Below are positions 9,049 through 17,344 of a stretch of 64,000 nt of DNA, in pieces. Each line of letters begins with the position of its first letter. The first letter of the stretch is position 1. The notes below the pieces were generated by a model. It saw only the letters and a list, made by a program, of their open reading frames with translations. It was not told the DNA's origin and ran no database searches. A program made the translations under genes and the position numbers. Source of the stretch: Desulfobacteraceae bacterium Eth-SRB2 (lineage in GTDB: Bacteria; Desulfobacterota; Desulfobacteria; Desulfobacterales; UBA11574). The stretch lies in the NCBI GenBank assembly GCA_004193595.1, contig RPGQ01000036.1, positions 1 through 64,000 of the forward strand, given 5' to 3'.

Positions 9049-9244
9049 GTACTCAAAAAATTCAGACCGCTTGCCACATCCCACACTTTTTTAATAATCA
9101 CTCCACAAACCCTGCGATGCGGCTTAAGGGCGCCGACAAACAGTGCTCTAAAGAAAAAACAACCCCCTGGAACCCATAGAAAATCAGTGATATCCCGAAT
9201 ATTTCAAGGATCGAGTTCATTTTTTTTTATGAAATGTTCGAGAT

Positions 9245-9305
9245 GGGCCATTTTGCCCATTATAAATTAGGTACTTTTGCCTATATCCAAATAGGCATTT
9301 TTGCC
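9245..9305. repeat. Three GGC-TTTT-GCC palindromes at exact 24-bp spacing
   Basis: GGGC-CATTTT-GCCC (9245-9258), TAGG-TACTTTTG-CCTA (9268-9283) and GGC-ATTTTT-GCC (9294-9305) have centres 24 bp apart. They lie in the 380-bp gap between the response regulator and the first MITE copy. They could be an array of binding sites or a short tandem repeat. Nothing else recognisable is in 9049-9431. Confidence 0.6.
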
Positions 9306-9431
9306 GATTGTCATCAGATGATTTTTCCTGATATTTATTTTAACGAAACCTTTGGGTTATCCAATAAAATCTGACGTGCAGTTGGCAAGAATATTGAATC
9401 TATAATTCTGATTTGACATCAAATTAAAAAT

Positions 9432-9607
9432 GACGGTTTCGTAAAAAGTCCAACTTCTGCGTTGTGCTGCATTTCGTAATCATTCAACGTACGAAAAGTA
9501 CGCCTCATGATTACAAAATTTGCACGCCTTTTTATCCCGCCTATGTTTGGCGGGGGAGTTTGAACTTTTTACGAAACCGTCTAAATCGGACTTTTTACGA
9601 GTTCATC
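9432..9607 (+). mobile_element. MITE family M, copy 1
   Basis: This 176-bp element has related ends (GACGGTTTCGTAAAAAGTCC inward from the left, GATGAACTCGTAAAAAGTCC inward from the right on the other strand) and internal stems including CCCGCC...GGCGGG and CGTAC...GTACG. It is bracketed by AAAAAT at 9426-9431 and 9608-9613. Related copies lie at 26701, 61269 and 63248. It encodes nothing. Read into neighbouring frames it produces spurious peptides such as ELFTKPSKSDFLRVHQ. Confidence 0.85.
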
Positions 9608-9675
9608 AAAAATAATCAGCGGTTTTATTTTTTTGTGAAATATCCGGACAAAGTCCTTATTTTAAGAGGATAGAT

Positions 9676-10404
9676 ATGGATGTATCCGAGCGTTATGGTC
9701 CAAATGAATATCAGACGTATTCGCCTCCCCAAGAGATAACCTGTGGGATTCCCGGAGCAAAGGAAAAACTCTTAGGGGATATGGCCGTCGGCAAAGCGGT
9801 CAAACCGGTTGTTTCTTTTCTAAAAAAACACGGGCACAAATCCATTGTCAGTCTGGGATGTGGCGCTCGGATAAACCGGATCGATAATCATATTCGCCTG
9901 ATGACGGAGTTGAATTTATCCTACTATGTATGTATTGACCGGCTGTATGAAATCGAGCCGATATCTTCAAGAGCCTTTTCGGATACTGAAGATATGACTG
10001 AAGTGCTCATAAGATATTATGGAGGAAATCCGAATAACTTATTTAAAGCAATAAAAATATTTCCGGGAACCCTTGTGGAGGACCTTCAAGATGTATCTTG
10101 CGCAGCGGTTGTCTGCCAGCGGATTCTGCCCTATTGCCGCTGGGAAGATGCAATAATATCCATGAACCCAAAATTGATATTACAGGAAGATCTTCATGGT
10201 TGCGAACGGCAAAGTTTTCGGGGGCGGGGGTATGTGAGAACACGGTCGGGAATTCGCCGGTATGGATTGAAACCGTTTCGTCCCTGGCCGATTTTCCCCG
10301 GTGAATACAATATGGTTTTTTGGAGACGAAAGGATTTCGGCGTGGAAAAAATAACAAATAAGCATTTCCTTTGGTTTCAGAGAATTATCGAATCCCTTCC
10401 GTAG
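9676..10404 (+). CDS. Hypothetical protein, possible SAM-methyltransferase fold
   Basis: This is a 242-residue soluble protein. Residues about 53-62 read SIVSLGCGAR, similar to the nucleotide-binding motif I (V-L-D-x-G-C-G) of SAM-dependent methyltransferases. A later AAVVCQRILPYCRW resembles a motif IV strand. Other methyltransferase motifs are not clear, so the fold is a suggestion only. The ribosome site AAGAGGAT is well placed before the ATG. MITE copy M1 sits 68 bp upstream. Confidence 0.65.
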   Translation: MDVSERYGPNEYQTYSPPQEITCGIPGAKEKLLGDMAVGKAVKPVVSFLKKHGHKSIVSLGCGARINRIDNHIRLMTELNLSYYVCIDRLYEIEPISSRAFSDTEDMTEVLIRYYGGNPNNLFKAIKIFPGTLVEDLQDVSCAAVVCQRILPYCRWEDAIISMNPKLILQEDLHGCERQSFRGRGYVRTRSGIRRYGLKPFRPWPIFPGEYNMVFWRRKDFGVEKITNKHFLWFQRIIESLP

Positions 10405-10423
10405 TTTTTCAAAGGTCTCCCTG

Positions 10424-10591
10424 TTATACTTCCTCCTGCTTTTCTCCCTTTTTCATTCTGCGCCTGAACATCACATATATTACAGGGAAAATTACAAAAA
10501 CAACTATAATTAGAAATGTTGGAAAAATCTCTTTGAAATCTCTCCAAAACAGAAACAGGCCTGCCATGGAAGAATGAACCCATACATCCAT
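10424..10591 (-). CDS. Small single-helix membrane protein (55 aa)
   Basis: This short frame encodes an amphipathic start (WRDFKEIF), one strong membrane helix (FLIIVVFVIFPVIYVMF) and a positively charged tail (RRRMKKGEKQEE), a typical architecture of bacterial small membrane proteins. GGTGAG lies a few bases before the ATG. It converges on the methyltransferase-like gene with a 19-bp gap. The family is not recognised and the function is unknown. Confidence 0.45.
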   Translation of the reverse strand: MDVWVHSSMAGLFLFWRDFKEIFPTFLIIVVFVIFPVIYVMFRRRMKKGEKQEEV

Positions 10592-10727
10592 ATTTCTCAC
10601 CCATAACCCGGTATCCTGAATGAGCGTTGTTCCTGCCGGCGCGAAACCTCACCCTTACCTTGGTTCCGGAGCCTTCTATACTTCCGCAATTGGCAGGGGT
10701 TATTTTATCTCAAAATGGAACTATCAT

Positions 10728-10773
10728 AAACGTCTCGAAAATTCTACGATTTGTTGAAAATAAAGATCTTTTA
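10728..10773. repeat. Short dispersed repeat (family R, copy 1)
   Basis: The stretch beginning AAACGTCTCGAAAA closely resembles 58157-58203 near the TRAP genes over about 45 bp, including TTGAAAATAAAG against TTGAAAGTAAAG. It lies immediately before the surviving part of the truncated gene at 10779. Confidence 0.45.
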
Positions 10774-10778
10774 ATAGC

Positions 10779-11054
10779 AGGAAGTCTTTAACCAACGTAA
10801 TTCAGCAATATATGGGTGGTTTTATTCAATTATTGCAAAAAATCGTAAAACATGTGTATAATTATGTTTTTGAAACCGGCCTGCTGAAGATTTTTTTCAA
10901 AGAGACGGCTGTGGATGGTGATCTCCATGACATCATCGACATCTTTGTCATTTTCGGGATTATGAGCCCCCGGCCCCGGAAATCCTTGATGACCGGCTTG
11001 TCATGGTATAAGATCAACCCAACCTTGTACTGGGACAAAACATTTTTTTCATGA
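10779..11054 (+). pseudogene. Truncated paralogue of the 5857-6459 gene
   Basis: Codons from 10779 read RKSLTNVIQQYMGGFIQLL and align with RKTLTRVVQENISGFVNLL of the intact gene at 5857-6459. The match continues to the C-terminus (DLHDIIDIFVIFGI, KSLMTGLSWYKINPT, YWDKTFFS). The first about 110 codons of the gene are missing and a dispersed repeat sits at the breakpoint. An 80-codon frame starting at ATG 10812 exists but has no ribosome site, so it is probably not translated. Confidence 0.75.
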
Positions 11055-11087
11055 CAGACTGAGATATTAAGACCTTTAATCAGACCA

Positions 11088-11573
11088 ATGTTCTCCATAA
11101 TCGAAATCATTGAAATTGCCGTTCAGATAGAAAAAAACGGGGAAAAAGTCTATCGCGAAGCCATCGGCCAATCGAAAAATCCTGAACTGGACCATCTGCT
11201 GCTTCAGATTGCAGATGAAGAGCTGGAGCATACCGACTGGTTCCTGGCCTTAAAAGATGAGATTGAAAAAAGTCAGGATCGCCCGCAGGTCAAAGAGATG
11301 GATTCGGCACTGGTCGAGGATTTAATCGGAAAACAGGCGTTTTCACTTGCCGACGTTAATTTTTCCCGGGTTAAAAACAGCAAATCGCTCATCGATATTT
11401 TTATAGAATTTGAAAATGACACAATTTTATTTTATGAAATGTTGAAAACCTTTCTCGTGGATGAAAAAACCATTGAACATCTGGAAAAAATAATTCGGGA
11501 AGAAGGGTCACACATCGAAAAATTTGAAAATCTTCGCAGCCGAAATTCAACCCCGCCCGAAAAAACAGTTTAA
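11088..11573 (+). CDS. Ferritin-like (rubrerythrin-type) di-iron protein
   Basis: This 161-residue, all-helical protein has the spaced Glu/E-x-x-H pattern of ferritin-like di-iron proteins: QIEKNGE (helix 1), DEELEHTDWF (helix 2), EFENDTILFYE (helix 3) and REEGSHIEKFE (helix 4). Such proteins often act in peroxide or oxygen defence or iron handling in anaerobes. No C-terminal rubredoxin domain is present, so an external electron donor would be needed for peroxidase activity. A 43-residue membrane protein follows 14 bp downstream. Confidence 0.8.
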   Translation: MFSIIEIIEIAVQIEKNGEKVYREAIGQSKNPELDHLLLQIADEELEHTDWFLALKDEIEKSQDRPQVKEMDSALVEDLIGKQAFSLADVNFSRVKNSKSLIDIFIEFENDTILFYEMLKTFLVDEKTIEHLEKIIREEGSHIEKFENLRSRNSTPPEKTV

Positions 11574-11587
11574 AAAGGCCATGCGGC

Positions 11588-11719
11588 ATGGGTGTGTTCA
11601 AAACACCGGTAACCCGAAAAGACTGGAAATCATTTCTTAAATCCACGCCATTCTGGGTTATCATCTTGATCATTGTTATGCTAAGCGCCAGGTTCATTAT
11701 TCTTCTGCTTTTTAACTGA
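11588..11719 (+). CDS. Small single-helix membrane protein (43 aa)
   Basis: The frame encodes a short basic N-terminus (KTPVTRKDWKSFLKS) followed by one long hydrophobic helix (FWVIILIIVMLSARFIILL) and stops right after it. AAAAAGG lies about 9 bp before the ATG. Its position 14 bp after the ferritin-like gene suggests co-transcription. The family and function are unknown. Confidence 0.5.
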   Translation: MGVFKTPVTRKDWKSFLKSTPFWVIILIIVMLSARFIILLLFN

Positions 11720-11958
11720 CTCCCACCGGATTGTGAAAGCCAACTGGGTGATAGGGTTCCTGGTTTTGCAGCTTTTCCAACTCGCTGACAATTCCTCGGA
11801 GAGGAGCTCTATATATTGAGCTATGTAATCAGATTTTTACAGATTTTACCCGCTTTTCAAGCAGGTCTGTTTGCTGATGGTTAAATAAAAAAGCAGAATC
11901 ACCTTGAACATTCAATGACCTGATCATAGCTATTGCACCGTTCTTCATCTTGAATCGT

Positions 11959-12414
11959 TCATGATAGAAGATCCTGTTGTTGAAATGAAAATACGGTGCG
12001 AGGTTGAAATATTGATACCCTCTCTTTCCTGTTTTCGACATTGATTTCAAATCGAGCAAGGGCTATTGCCACCGCTTGTTTAATCTCATGAATATCCAAC
12101 GGCTTTTCGATAAATCGATTAACAACACCACCATTTATAGCCGTTGAAGCTGTCTCGGGTTCAACAAAGTCACACATAATAATCCCCACTGTATCAGGCG
12201 ACCTCTGTTTGACCTTTTCCAAGAATTCTATTCCGGCCATCTCCGGCATCGATTGATCAGCGACTACGACAGCAAATTTTTTAGAATCTATTGCGCTCAA
12301 CGCTTCAAGCGGGCTGTCAAAAAGAAAAATATGGTAAGGTTCATCCATGAATATCCATCTTAAGGATTTAAGCACACTAATTGAATCGTCAACGAACATG
12401 ATGTTGAATTTCAT
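11959..12414 (-). CDS. Single-domain response regulator (receiver only)
   Basis: This 151-residue protein has a complete receiver fold: the acidic pair FVDDS, phosphoacceptor Asp in VVVADQSMPEMAG (near residue 53), a strand GIIMCDF where the usual Thr/Ser position is not clear, and Lys-Pro in IEKPLD. A tail of about 35 residues shows no output domain. It is downstream of another, frameshifted receiver on the same strand. It may act by phosphotransfer or protein contacts. No partner kinase is adjacent. Confidence 0.8.
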   Translation of the reverse strand: MKFNIMFVDDSISVLKSLRWIFMDEPYHIFLFDSPLEALSAIDSKKFAVVVADQSMPEMAGIEFLEKVKQRSPDTVGIIMCDFVEPETASTAINGGVVNRFIEKPLDIHEIKQAVAIALARFEINVENRKERVSIFQPRTVFSFQQQDLLS

Positions 12415-12466
12415 GGTATCTCCTTTGGTACGGAATCGACAGGGTAAGACTTATCTATATGTTCCT

Positions 12467-12864
12467 TTAAGAACGGCAAAGGGATGTGGACAGCTTTTCC
12501 CGCCTTTTATTTATTTTTTCAAAGGCACCTTCAATAGCACGCCCTAACACTTCAAATGTGAACGGCTTACAAAGAAGGACATCAATTCAAGCTCAGCCTC
12601 TGTAACAATACCAGAAAAAGCATAAATAACAGTCTCCGGGTTTCTTTCTTTAATTCGTATACACAATTCAATGCCGTCCATCTCCGGCATTCTTAAATCC
12701 AGCAAAATAAGTGGAAACTTTTTCCTCTCTGATATTTCCAAACCTTCTTTGCCATTTTTGGCACATCCAGGATTGTATCCAAGCTTGCCAAGCCTTTTTT
12801 TCATTATTTCCCTTAAAGATTTTTCATCGTCTACAATTAATATTTTCTTTGAAACCGTTGTCAT
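12467..12864 (-). pseudogene. Frameshifted receiver-domain protein
   Basis: The N-terminal frame (12544-12864) starts as a good receiver (ILIVDDEKSLREIM, phosphoacceptor in LILLDLRMPEMDG, IYAFSG) but loses homology after EAELEL. The missing end, including the invariant Lys-Pro, continues in another frame as DVLLCKPFTFEVL and GRAIEGAFEKINKRRE, stopping at 12467. A few codons also seem to be missing at the junction (about 12575-12590). The gene is therefore broken by a small indel, unless this is an assembly error. Confidence 0.75.
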
Positions 12865-13445
12865 TTAACCCCCTTTCTAGTCTATTAGTTATCTGTACCC
12901 GGTCATTTTTATTCGAGGATCAAATCAGGCCCGTTTTCAGAGGCTTTATCTATCAATGTACATTTGTATTTTGTGTTTTAAAGTTATCGTCTATCTTTTA
13001 AAGGGTTTTGCTCTACAATATATATGCCAAAGCATTGCCGTTTGACATATTATGGTCCATATGTAACCGAAAAGATTAATTTTATAGGGATCTTGGGGAT
13101 TATTTTAAAACGCTATGGATTAAAAAATTATTCTAAAGCAAGGTTTTGATAGGATGTAGATCATAGATAAATGAACAGAAAAATGTGCACTGTGCACATA
13201 TTTTTGTGCATGACTATGACAATTTAAGTTTATGGAAGTTTATTCAGAATGGTAAAATATGGATGGGTACTATATTGCCGGCTGGTTCAATAATGCTTAT
13301 TGATTTTAATATATACTAAAAATATATAATTGGTGCAGATTGTTGTTCGTCTGAAATTATGGCAGGTATCATTAAAAATGGTTGGCGTGAAAAAGACCAC
13401 AATTTAGTCCATTTATGTTACCCGGCAAATAGATTATAAAACTTA
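12865..13445. other. 580-bp AT-rich intergenic region
   Basis: No gene is seen here. It carries the upstream region of the minus-strand receiver genes. At 13183-13199 lies the palindrome ATGTGCAC-T-GTGCACAT followed by a third TGTGCA half-site, a plausible operator. Confidence 0.5.
13183..13199. promoter_or_regulatory. ATGTGCAC palindrome, possible operator
   Basis: ATGTGCAC and GTGCACAT are perfect 8-bp arms around one central base, and a further TGTGCA lies about 7 bp on. The form suits a dimeric regulator. It is about 320 bp upstream of the frameshifted receiver gene and 250 bp before the IS-split gene, so the target is uncertain. Confidence 0.35.
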
Positions 13446-13479
13446 ATGCAGAGGCATTGTAAATTGGAAACCTTTACAG

Positions 13480-15568
13480 GAATTCCCGCTCATGATCTAT
13501 CCTTGAAAACAAGGTGTTTTAGAGATTTATTTTTCGTAAACTTTTGGCACAAATAAAGGCTATTTTCTGCCATGTTATGTAGAATTTTCTCTTGCCCTAT
13601 CTATTTCTCCTTTTATTTTCTTGATGGTGTCGTGACTTACCAACCATTTAACTGTGCAGTCAATCATAAAGAAGAATACCTCTGAATGCAACCGGAACGG
13701 GGAAACCTTCATAGCCCTGTCCCTGATTTCCTCAAACATCGCATTGCGTGTCATAGACGATAAATTGACGGTTCAGTTTTGGAAACTTTTGCACTACAAT
13801 TCAAGCAATATCGAGAATTTCTATGAAAAAAAGAGGTTATCGTAGAAAAACAAACCTCATTGATACATAATTGCGGATAATCATGCTATGCTGAGCTGGA
13901 CATCTTACCCTCCTTTCTTTAGGATATTGGCGCAAAGGAGGGATTGCGTATGTCAGAATCATCCAAGCTCCGAAAGCATCTTAATGCAGATGCCCTATTC
14001 AAAGCCCTTCATGACGATTTTTCGAATGTATCGGATTTTCGTCAAGGCGTTCCTGAGATTTCTATGGCAGACGCTTTGATGTCCGGTTTTGCCATGTTTT
14101 CCCTCAAAGATCCGTCATTGCTCGCTTTTGATGAAAGAAGGGAAATCGATCAAAACTTAAGGACTATTTACAATATAGAGAAAGAGCCTTGTGATACGCA
14201 GATGCGAAAAATTCTTGACCCGGTTAACCCCGAGCAGCTTAGGCCGGCGTTTAAAGGGCCTATTCGGCAACTGCAGAGAGGCAAAATTCTCGAAGGTATG
14301 GTGTTTTTTGAGGGATGTTATCTATTGAGCTTAGATGGAACGGGCTTTTTTTCCTCGAAGAAACTGCACTCTGAAATTTGTTTAAAAAAGGAAAATTCGA
14401 AGACAGGTGAAGTTACCTATCACTTACAGATGTTAGGCGCGGCAATAGTTCATCCTGCTTTCAAGGAAGTGATTCCTTTATCGCCGGAATTCATAGTCAA
14501 ACAGGATGGGCAAAATAAGAATGACTGCGAACGTAATGCCGCCAAGCGGTTTTTTGAAAAGCTAAGGAAAGATCATCCTCATTTTTGCCTTATCGTTGCA
14601 CGAGAGATTACTTGTGAGCTCAAATGCCCTCATATCAAGGAGGCACAGAAATATAATCTGCACTATATTTTCTTAGCAGGTCAAAGAGGGGCGCGATAAA
14701 TTTCATTTTATTCGAGCAGGTCAAAAAGCCCGAAGTGTGGAGTCAGATCCGCCGAGTTTGAAATTGTCGATGAAGAATCCAGAAGGCCGGTTTCATCGTT
14801 TTAGTTTTCTAAATCAAGTCCCTCTCAACGAGTCAAACCAGAGTTTATTGGTTAATTTTTTAGAATACAGGAGGGTTACTCCAGAGTAAGGTACAGCATT
14901 TCAGTTGGGTTCCGTTGCAGTGACGAAAGTAAATGCTTATATACAATCATCTGCGCGGTGGGCGTACTCGTTGGAAGATCGAAAATGAAACCCAGCTGGT
15001 ACAGCAGAATCAGGGCTATCATTTGAACATAACTATGGTCTCCGGTGAGAAAAACTTTGCGTTTAGTTTTGCCATGCTCATGATGTTGGCTTTTGATAGA
15101 TCAGACCCAGCAGCTTTCCTGTAAGTTGTTGGAGGCCGTATGGACAAAGCTAAAAGCAAAAGAGCCTTATGGGGAGCGAATGAATCATTGTTTAAAGAGT
15201 TTGCGTTTAGAGATATTGCGAAATGCTTTATCACCCTTCTATTCTCTACGGCGTCAAATTCCAGCCCCGATCATCTTATATGATGACACCTCATAGAGGG
15301 GCTATTATGCCCTAAATAGGCACATCAAAGCTACCCAAAGGAAATTACCACTGGCTGAAGTTAAGGCCATTTACTGAACGGGACATTTTGCGTTTGAAAA
15401 CAGATTGTCTTGATTTAAGATAGCGATTTTTTTGTGCATTTTTCCTCTAAACAATACTTTCCAAATATGAAGCCTTCATTACTAATTACAACATGTTGGC
15501 GAGTAAAATTCATAATTTATCCACATGTGGTGGCAAATGAACTTATAACGTGATGAGCGGGAATTGCT
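13480..15568 (+). mobile_element. IS element (IS4-superfamily type) with 13-bp target duplication
   Basis: The left end GAATTCCCGCTCAT (13480) and right end ATGAGCGGGAATTGCT (to 15568) are inverted repeats. The 13-bp sequence GAAACCTTTACAG flanks both sides (13467-13479 and 15569-15581), and its fusion restores the interrupted gene's frame. The 2089-bp element carries a degenerate DDE transposase. Long target duplications of 9-13 bp are typical of IS4-type elements. No gene is seen in 13480-13949 or 15300-15568. Confidence 0.85.
13950..15299 (+). pseudogene. Degenerate DDE transposase
   Basis: An AAAGGAGG site precedes ATG 13950. The first about 250 codons are open and contain the first catalytic Asp (LLSLDGTGFFSSKK), HLQMLGAAIVHP and RNAAKRFFEKLRKDHPH. 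At the second catalytic site the family's E-D is replaced by VAREI. The frame then shifts near 14690. Later blocks (RGGRTRWKIENETQ, NQGYHLN, FAMLMMLAF at 14933-15124, then LLEAVWTKLKA to 15299) lie in different frames. At least three lesions mean it cannot make an active enzyme. Confidence 0.85.
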
Positions 15569-16103
15569 GAAACCTTTACAGATTTGAAGGACTTTGTTAA
15601 TAATCCTTATTTCCATGATCAAAGAAAGAAATACTTATCCAAGCTGGATATCGAAAGTATTGATCCTCCCATAGTCGAATTAATCAGCGGTTTTGCAAAA
15701 TTGGATTACTGTTTTACTTTGCAAAGCTGCTATGGTCATTTTCTGCACAATAGCCAAAAGAACCCTTACAAAATTGAACCATTACCCGTTTCGAATAGTA
15801 TTTCGAATGCCGAATACAAAATAGCCTATATTGCCCTGTGTATAGAAAATAGTAAGCAAGGAAAGTTCATATTTCAACATTTGAGAGATATCCCTTCAAT
15901 TGATCCGGAATACATTCAATTCGGATGTGCAGAATGGTTTTGGGAAAGACAGGTTAATTCATATGCATTGCAAGTCGAACCTAAAAGACATATGACGAAA
16001 GACAGGTTGTCTGTTGATTATTGGGAAGCACTTCACATAGAGGAAGTCAGAAACAAATTTTTCACTCAGCTTAAAAAGCTCGTTCAAGATCTAATAGATT
16101 GAT

Positions 16104-16275
16104 GGCTTATCTCTCCGGCAATCTGGTGGCGCGACAGCGAACACTCTTTAATATCCTTGCACAGCGCCATTCGCAGCGACTCCCTCCCGGATACACAGCG
16201 TGCCTTCCGTCGAAGCTCTGTTGAGTTGCTTGATCTCCCGGATGTAATCCGCAGGCTTTTTTGACGAGTTGTGTT
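16104..16275 (-). pseudogene. Fragment resembling a phage DNA-binding protein
   Basis: On the minus strand two frames carry SKKPADYIREIKQLNRAS followed by CIREGV, and then MALCKDIKECSLSRHQIAGEIS. Together they resemble the start of small phage (Mu-like) regulatory proteins with a 'D-I-R-x-x-I-x-x-L-N-R...REAV...S-R-x-Q-I-A-x-x-I-S' pattern. The frame is broken once and the C-terminus is missing. The family assignment is from memory of the pattern and is weak. Confidence 0.3.
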
Positions 16276-16813
16276 GTCTAATTTTTTTTTCGGGCTTCAG
16301 CCATCGACAGCTTTCCGTAATAGGGTTATGGATAACCTATACAGCGACTGCATCTTTGGATGTCGTGGGCATTTTTTTCTCGTCTGCGGTCCTGCGAATA
16401 CCGGGTTTAGCTCTCACGCTATTGTTTTTTTCTAAATCCGGCCTTTTGGAGATAGATGTGGCCGGAGACCACTCCTTAAAACAAGGACCGCGTCCCCATC
16501 TAATAACATCATAAAACTTCTCACAGACATATTTTACGCCTTTTTCCTTATACCTTATATAAGTGGTTAGTTCCATTTCTTTAAGGTCAAATCCGTTTAA
16601 AATGATTTACGCTTTGATTTTTTGTGGATTATCAGATATATGTACAAAATGAGGTTTTGTTTCAGGTTGTGCTCATGGCAAAAGATCAAAGGTTTTGACA
16701 AGCCTGATTTTCATGAGATTTTTTCAATAGATCACAAACTAACTTTTCGCTCCAACCGGCAACGAATCCTTGCGGCTCCGCTGCGGTTGAGCACCACATT
16801 TGAAGGACAGAAA
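16276..16813. other. Gene-poor stretch with possible remnants
   Basis: A 79-codon minus-strand frame at 16337-16576 (starting MELTTYIRYKEKGVKYVCE) could be the remnant of a phage or mobile gene, given the fragment beside it, but I recognise no family. An in-frame extension of the next gene upstream of 16814 has no ribosome site or recognisable content. Nothing else is supported. Confidence 0.35.
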
Positions 16814-17308
16814 ATGGATATTATAAATATACTTGGCACCATTAAAGGAAAAGTTCTTGATGCTTCCCATTTCGACTTGCTCAAACATGCAGATGAACAA
16901 CAAAAACAGAATATTAGCCAGCTTAAGGATAATAATGATGCTTTACGAGAAAGTAATGAGGTGCTTAAACAAAAAATAAAAGATTTAAATGATGAAAATA
17001 CAATTTTAAAGGAAACTATTAAGAAGTACAAAAATAAAATTGAGTTGCTTCCTCAGACATCTTTGATAGATAACTTCTCTGAAATCGCGGTTAATATTTT
17101 AGAACTTTATAATAGCCACGATACTACAGAGTTGTGGGAAAAATTTATCATGCGTAAACTTCCTTTCAGCAAAATACAACTACAAGCAGGTCTTGATGAG
17201 TTGTGCAGGGCAGAACTGATTTCTTCTTATTCTTTCGATCCTGTCCATGGGAAAGAATATTCAATTACAGAAAAAGGCCAATGCAATCTCGTTAATATAC
17301 TCAAGTAA
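16814..17308 (+). CDS. Coiled-coil protein with C-terminal winged-helix-like domain
   Basis: This is a protein of about 164 aa. Residues about 25-75 form a strong coiled coil rich in Lys, Glu, Asn and Leu. The C-terminal half (TELWEKFIMRKLPFSKIQLQAGLDEL, AELISSY, YSITEKGQCNLVNIL) resembles a winged helix-turn-helix with the usual 'Y-x-L/I-T-x-K-G' wing. The start at 16814 follows a GAAGGA site. It sits between two decayed mobile elements and may be island cargo. The function is unknown. Confidence 0.65.
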   Translation: MDIINILGTIKGKVLDASHFDLLKHADEQQKQNISQLKDNNDALRESNEVLKQKIKDLNDENTILKETIKKYKNKIELLPQTSLIDNFSEIAVNILELYNSHDTTELWEKFIMRKLPFSKIQLQAGLDELCRAELISSYSFDPVHGKEYSITEKGQCNLVNILK

Positions 17309-17344
17309 TTTTTTTCTAACCATGCATTTACCGACATACTATAG

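Larger units (their letters stand above)
13446..16102 (+). pseudogene. Unknown conserved gene split by an insertion sequence
   Basis: The first codons, from ATG 13446 (MQRHCKLETFT), and the remainder from 15581 (DLKDFVNNPYFHDQRKKY...) join in frame once the IS at 13480-15568 and one 13-bp target copy are removed. The rebuilt protein is about 184 aa. It has an IDPPIVELISGF segment and the distinctive YCFTLQSCYGHF, vaguely like the S-S-C-S-G motif of Taw3/TYW3 proteins, but this is not a firm assignment. The downstream 172-residue frame is open to its stop at 16102. Without the first codons it has no proper start. Confidence 0.7.

Noticed and set aside
9375-9400. Possible sigma-54 promoter (TTGGCAAGAATATTGAA)
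   Set aside because: GG is followed by GA rather than GC at the -12 position, and no start codon lies at a suitable distance.
9464-9673. 69-codon frame upstream of the methyltransferase-like gene
   Set aside because: It is encoded mostly by MITE copy 1. Similar peptides arise from the other copies.
13014-13031. Possible sigma-54 promoter for the minus-strand receivers (TTTGGCATATATATTGTA)
   Set aside because: The -12 element reads TTGT instead of TTGC, so it is too weak to list as a feature.
13654-13845. 63-codon frame inside the left part of the IS at 13480
   Set aside because: It has no ribosome site and no recognisable motif. It lies in the IS leader region.
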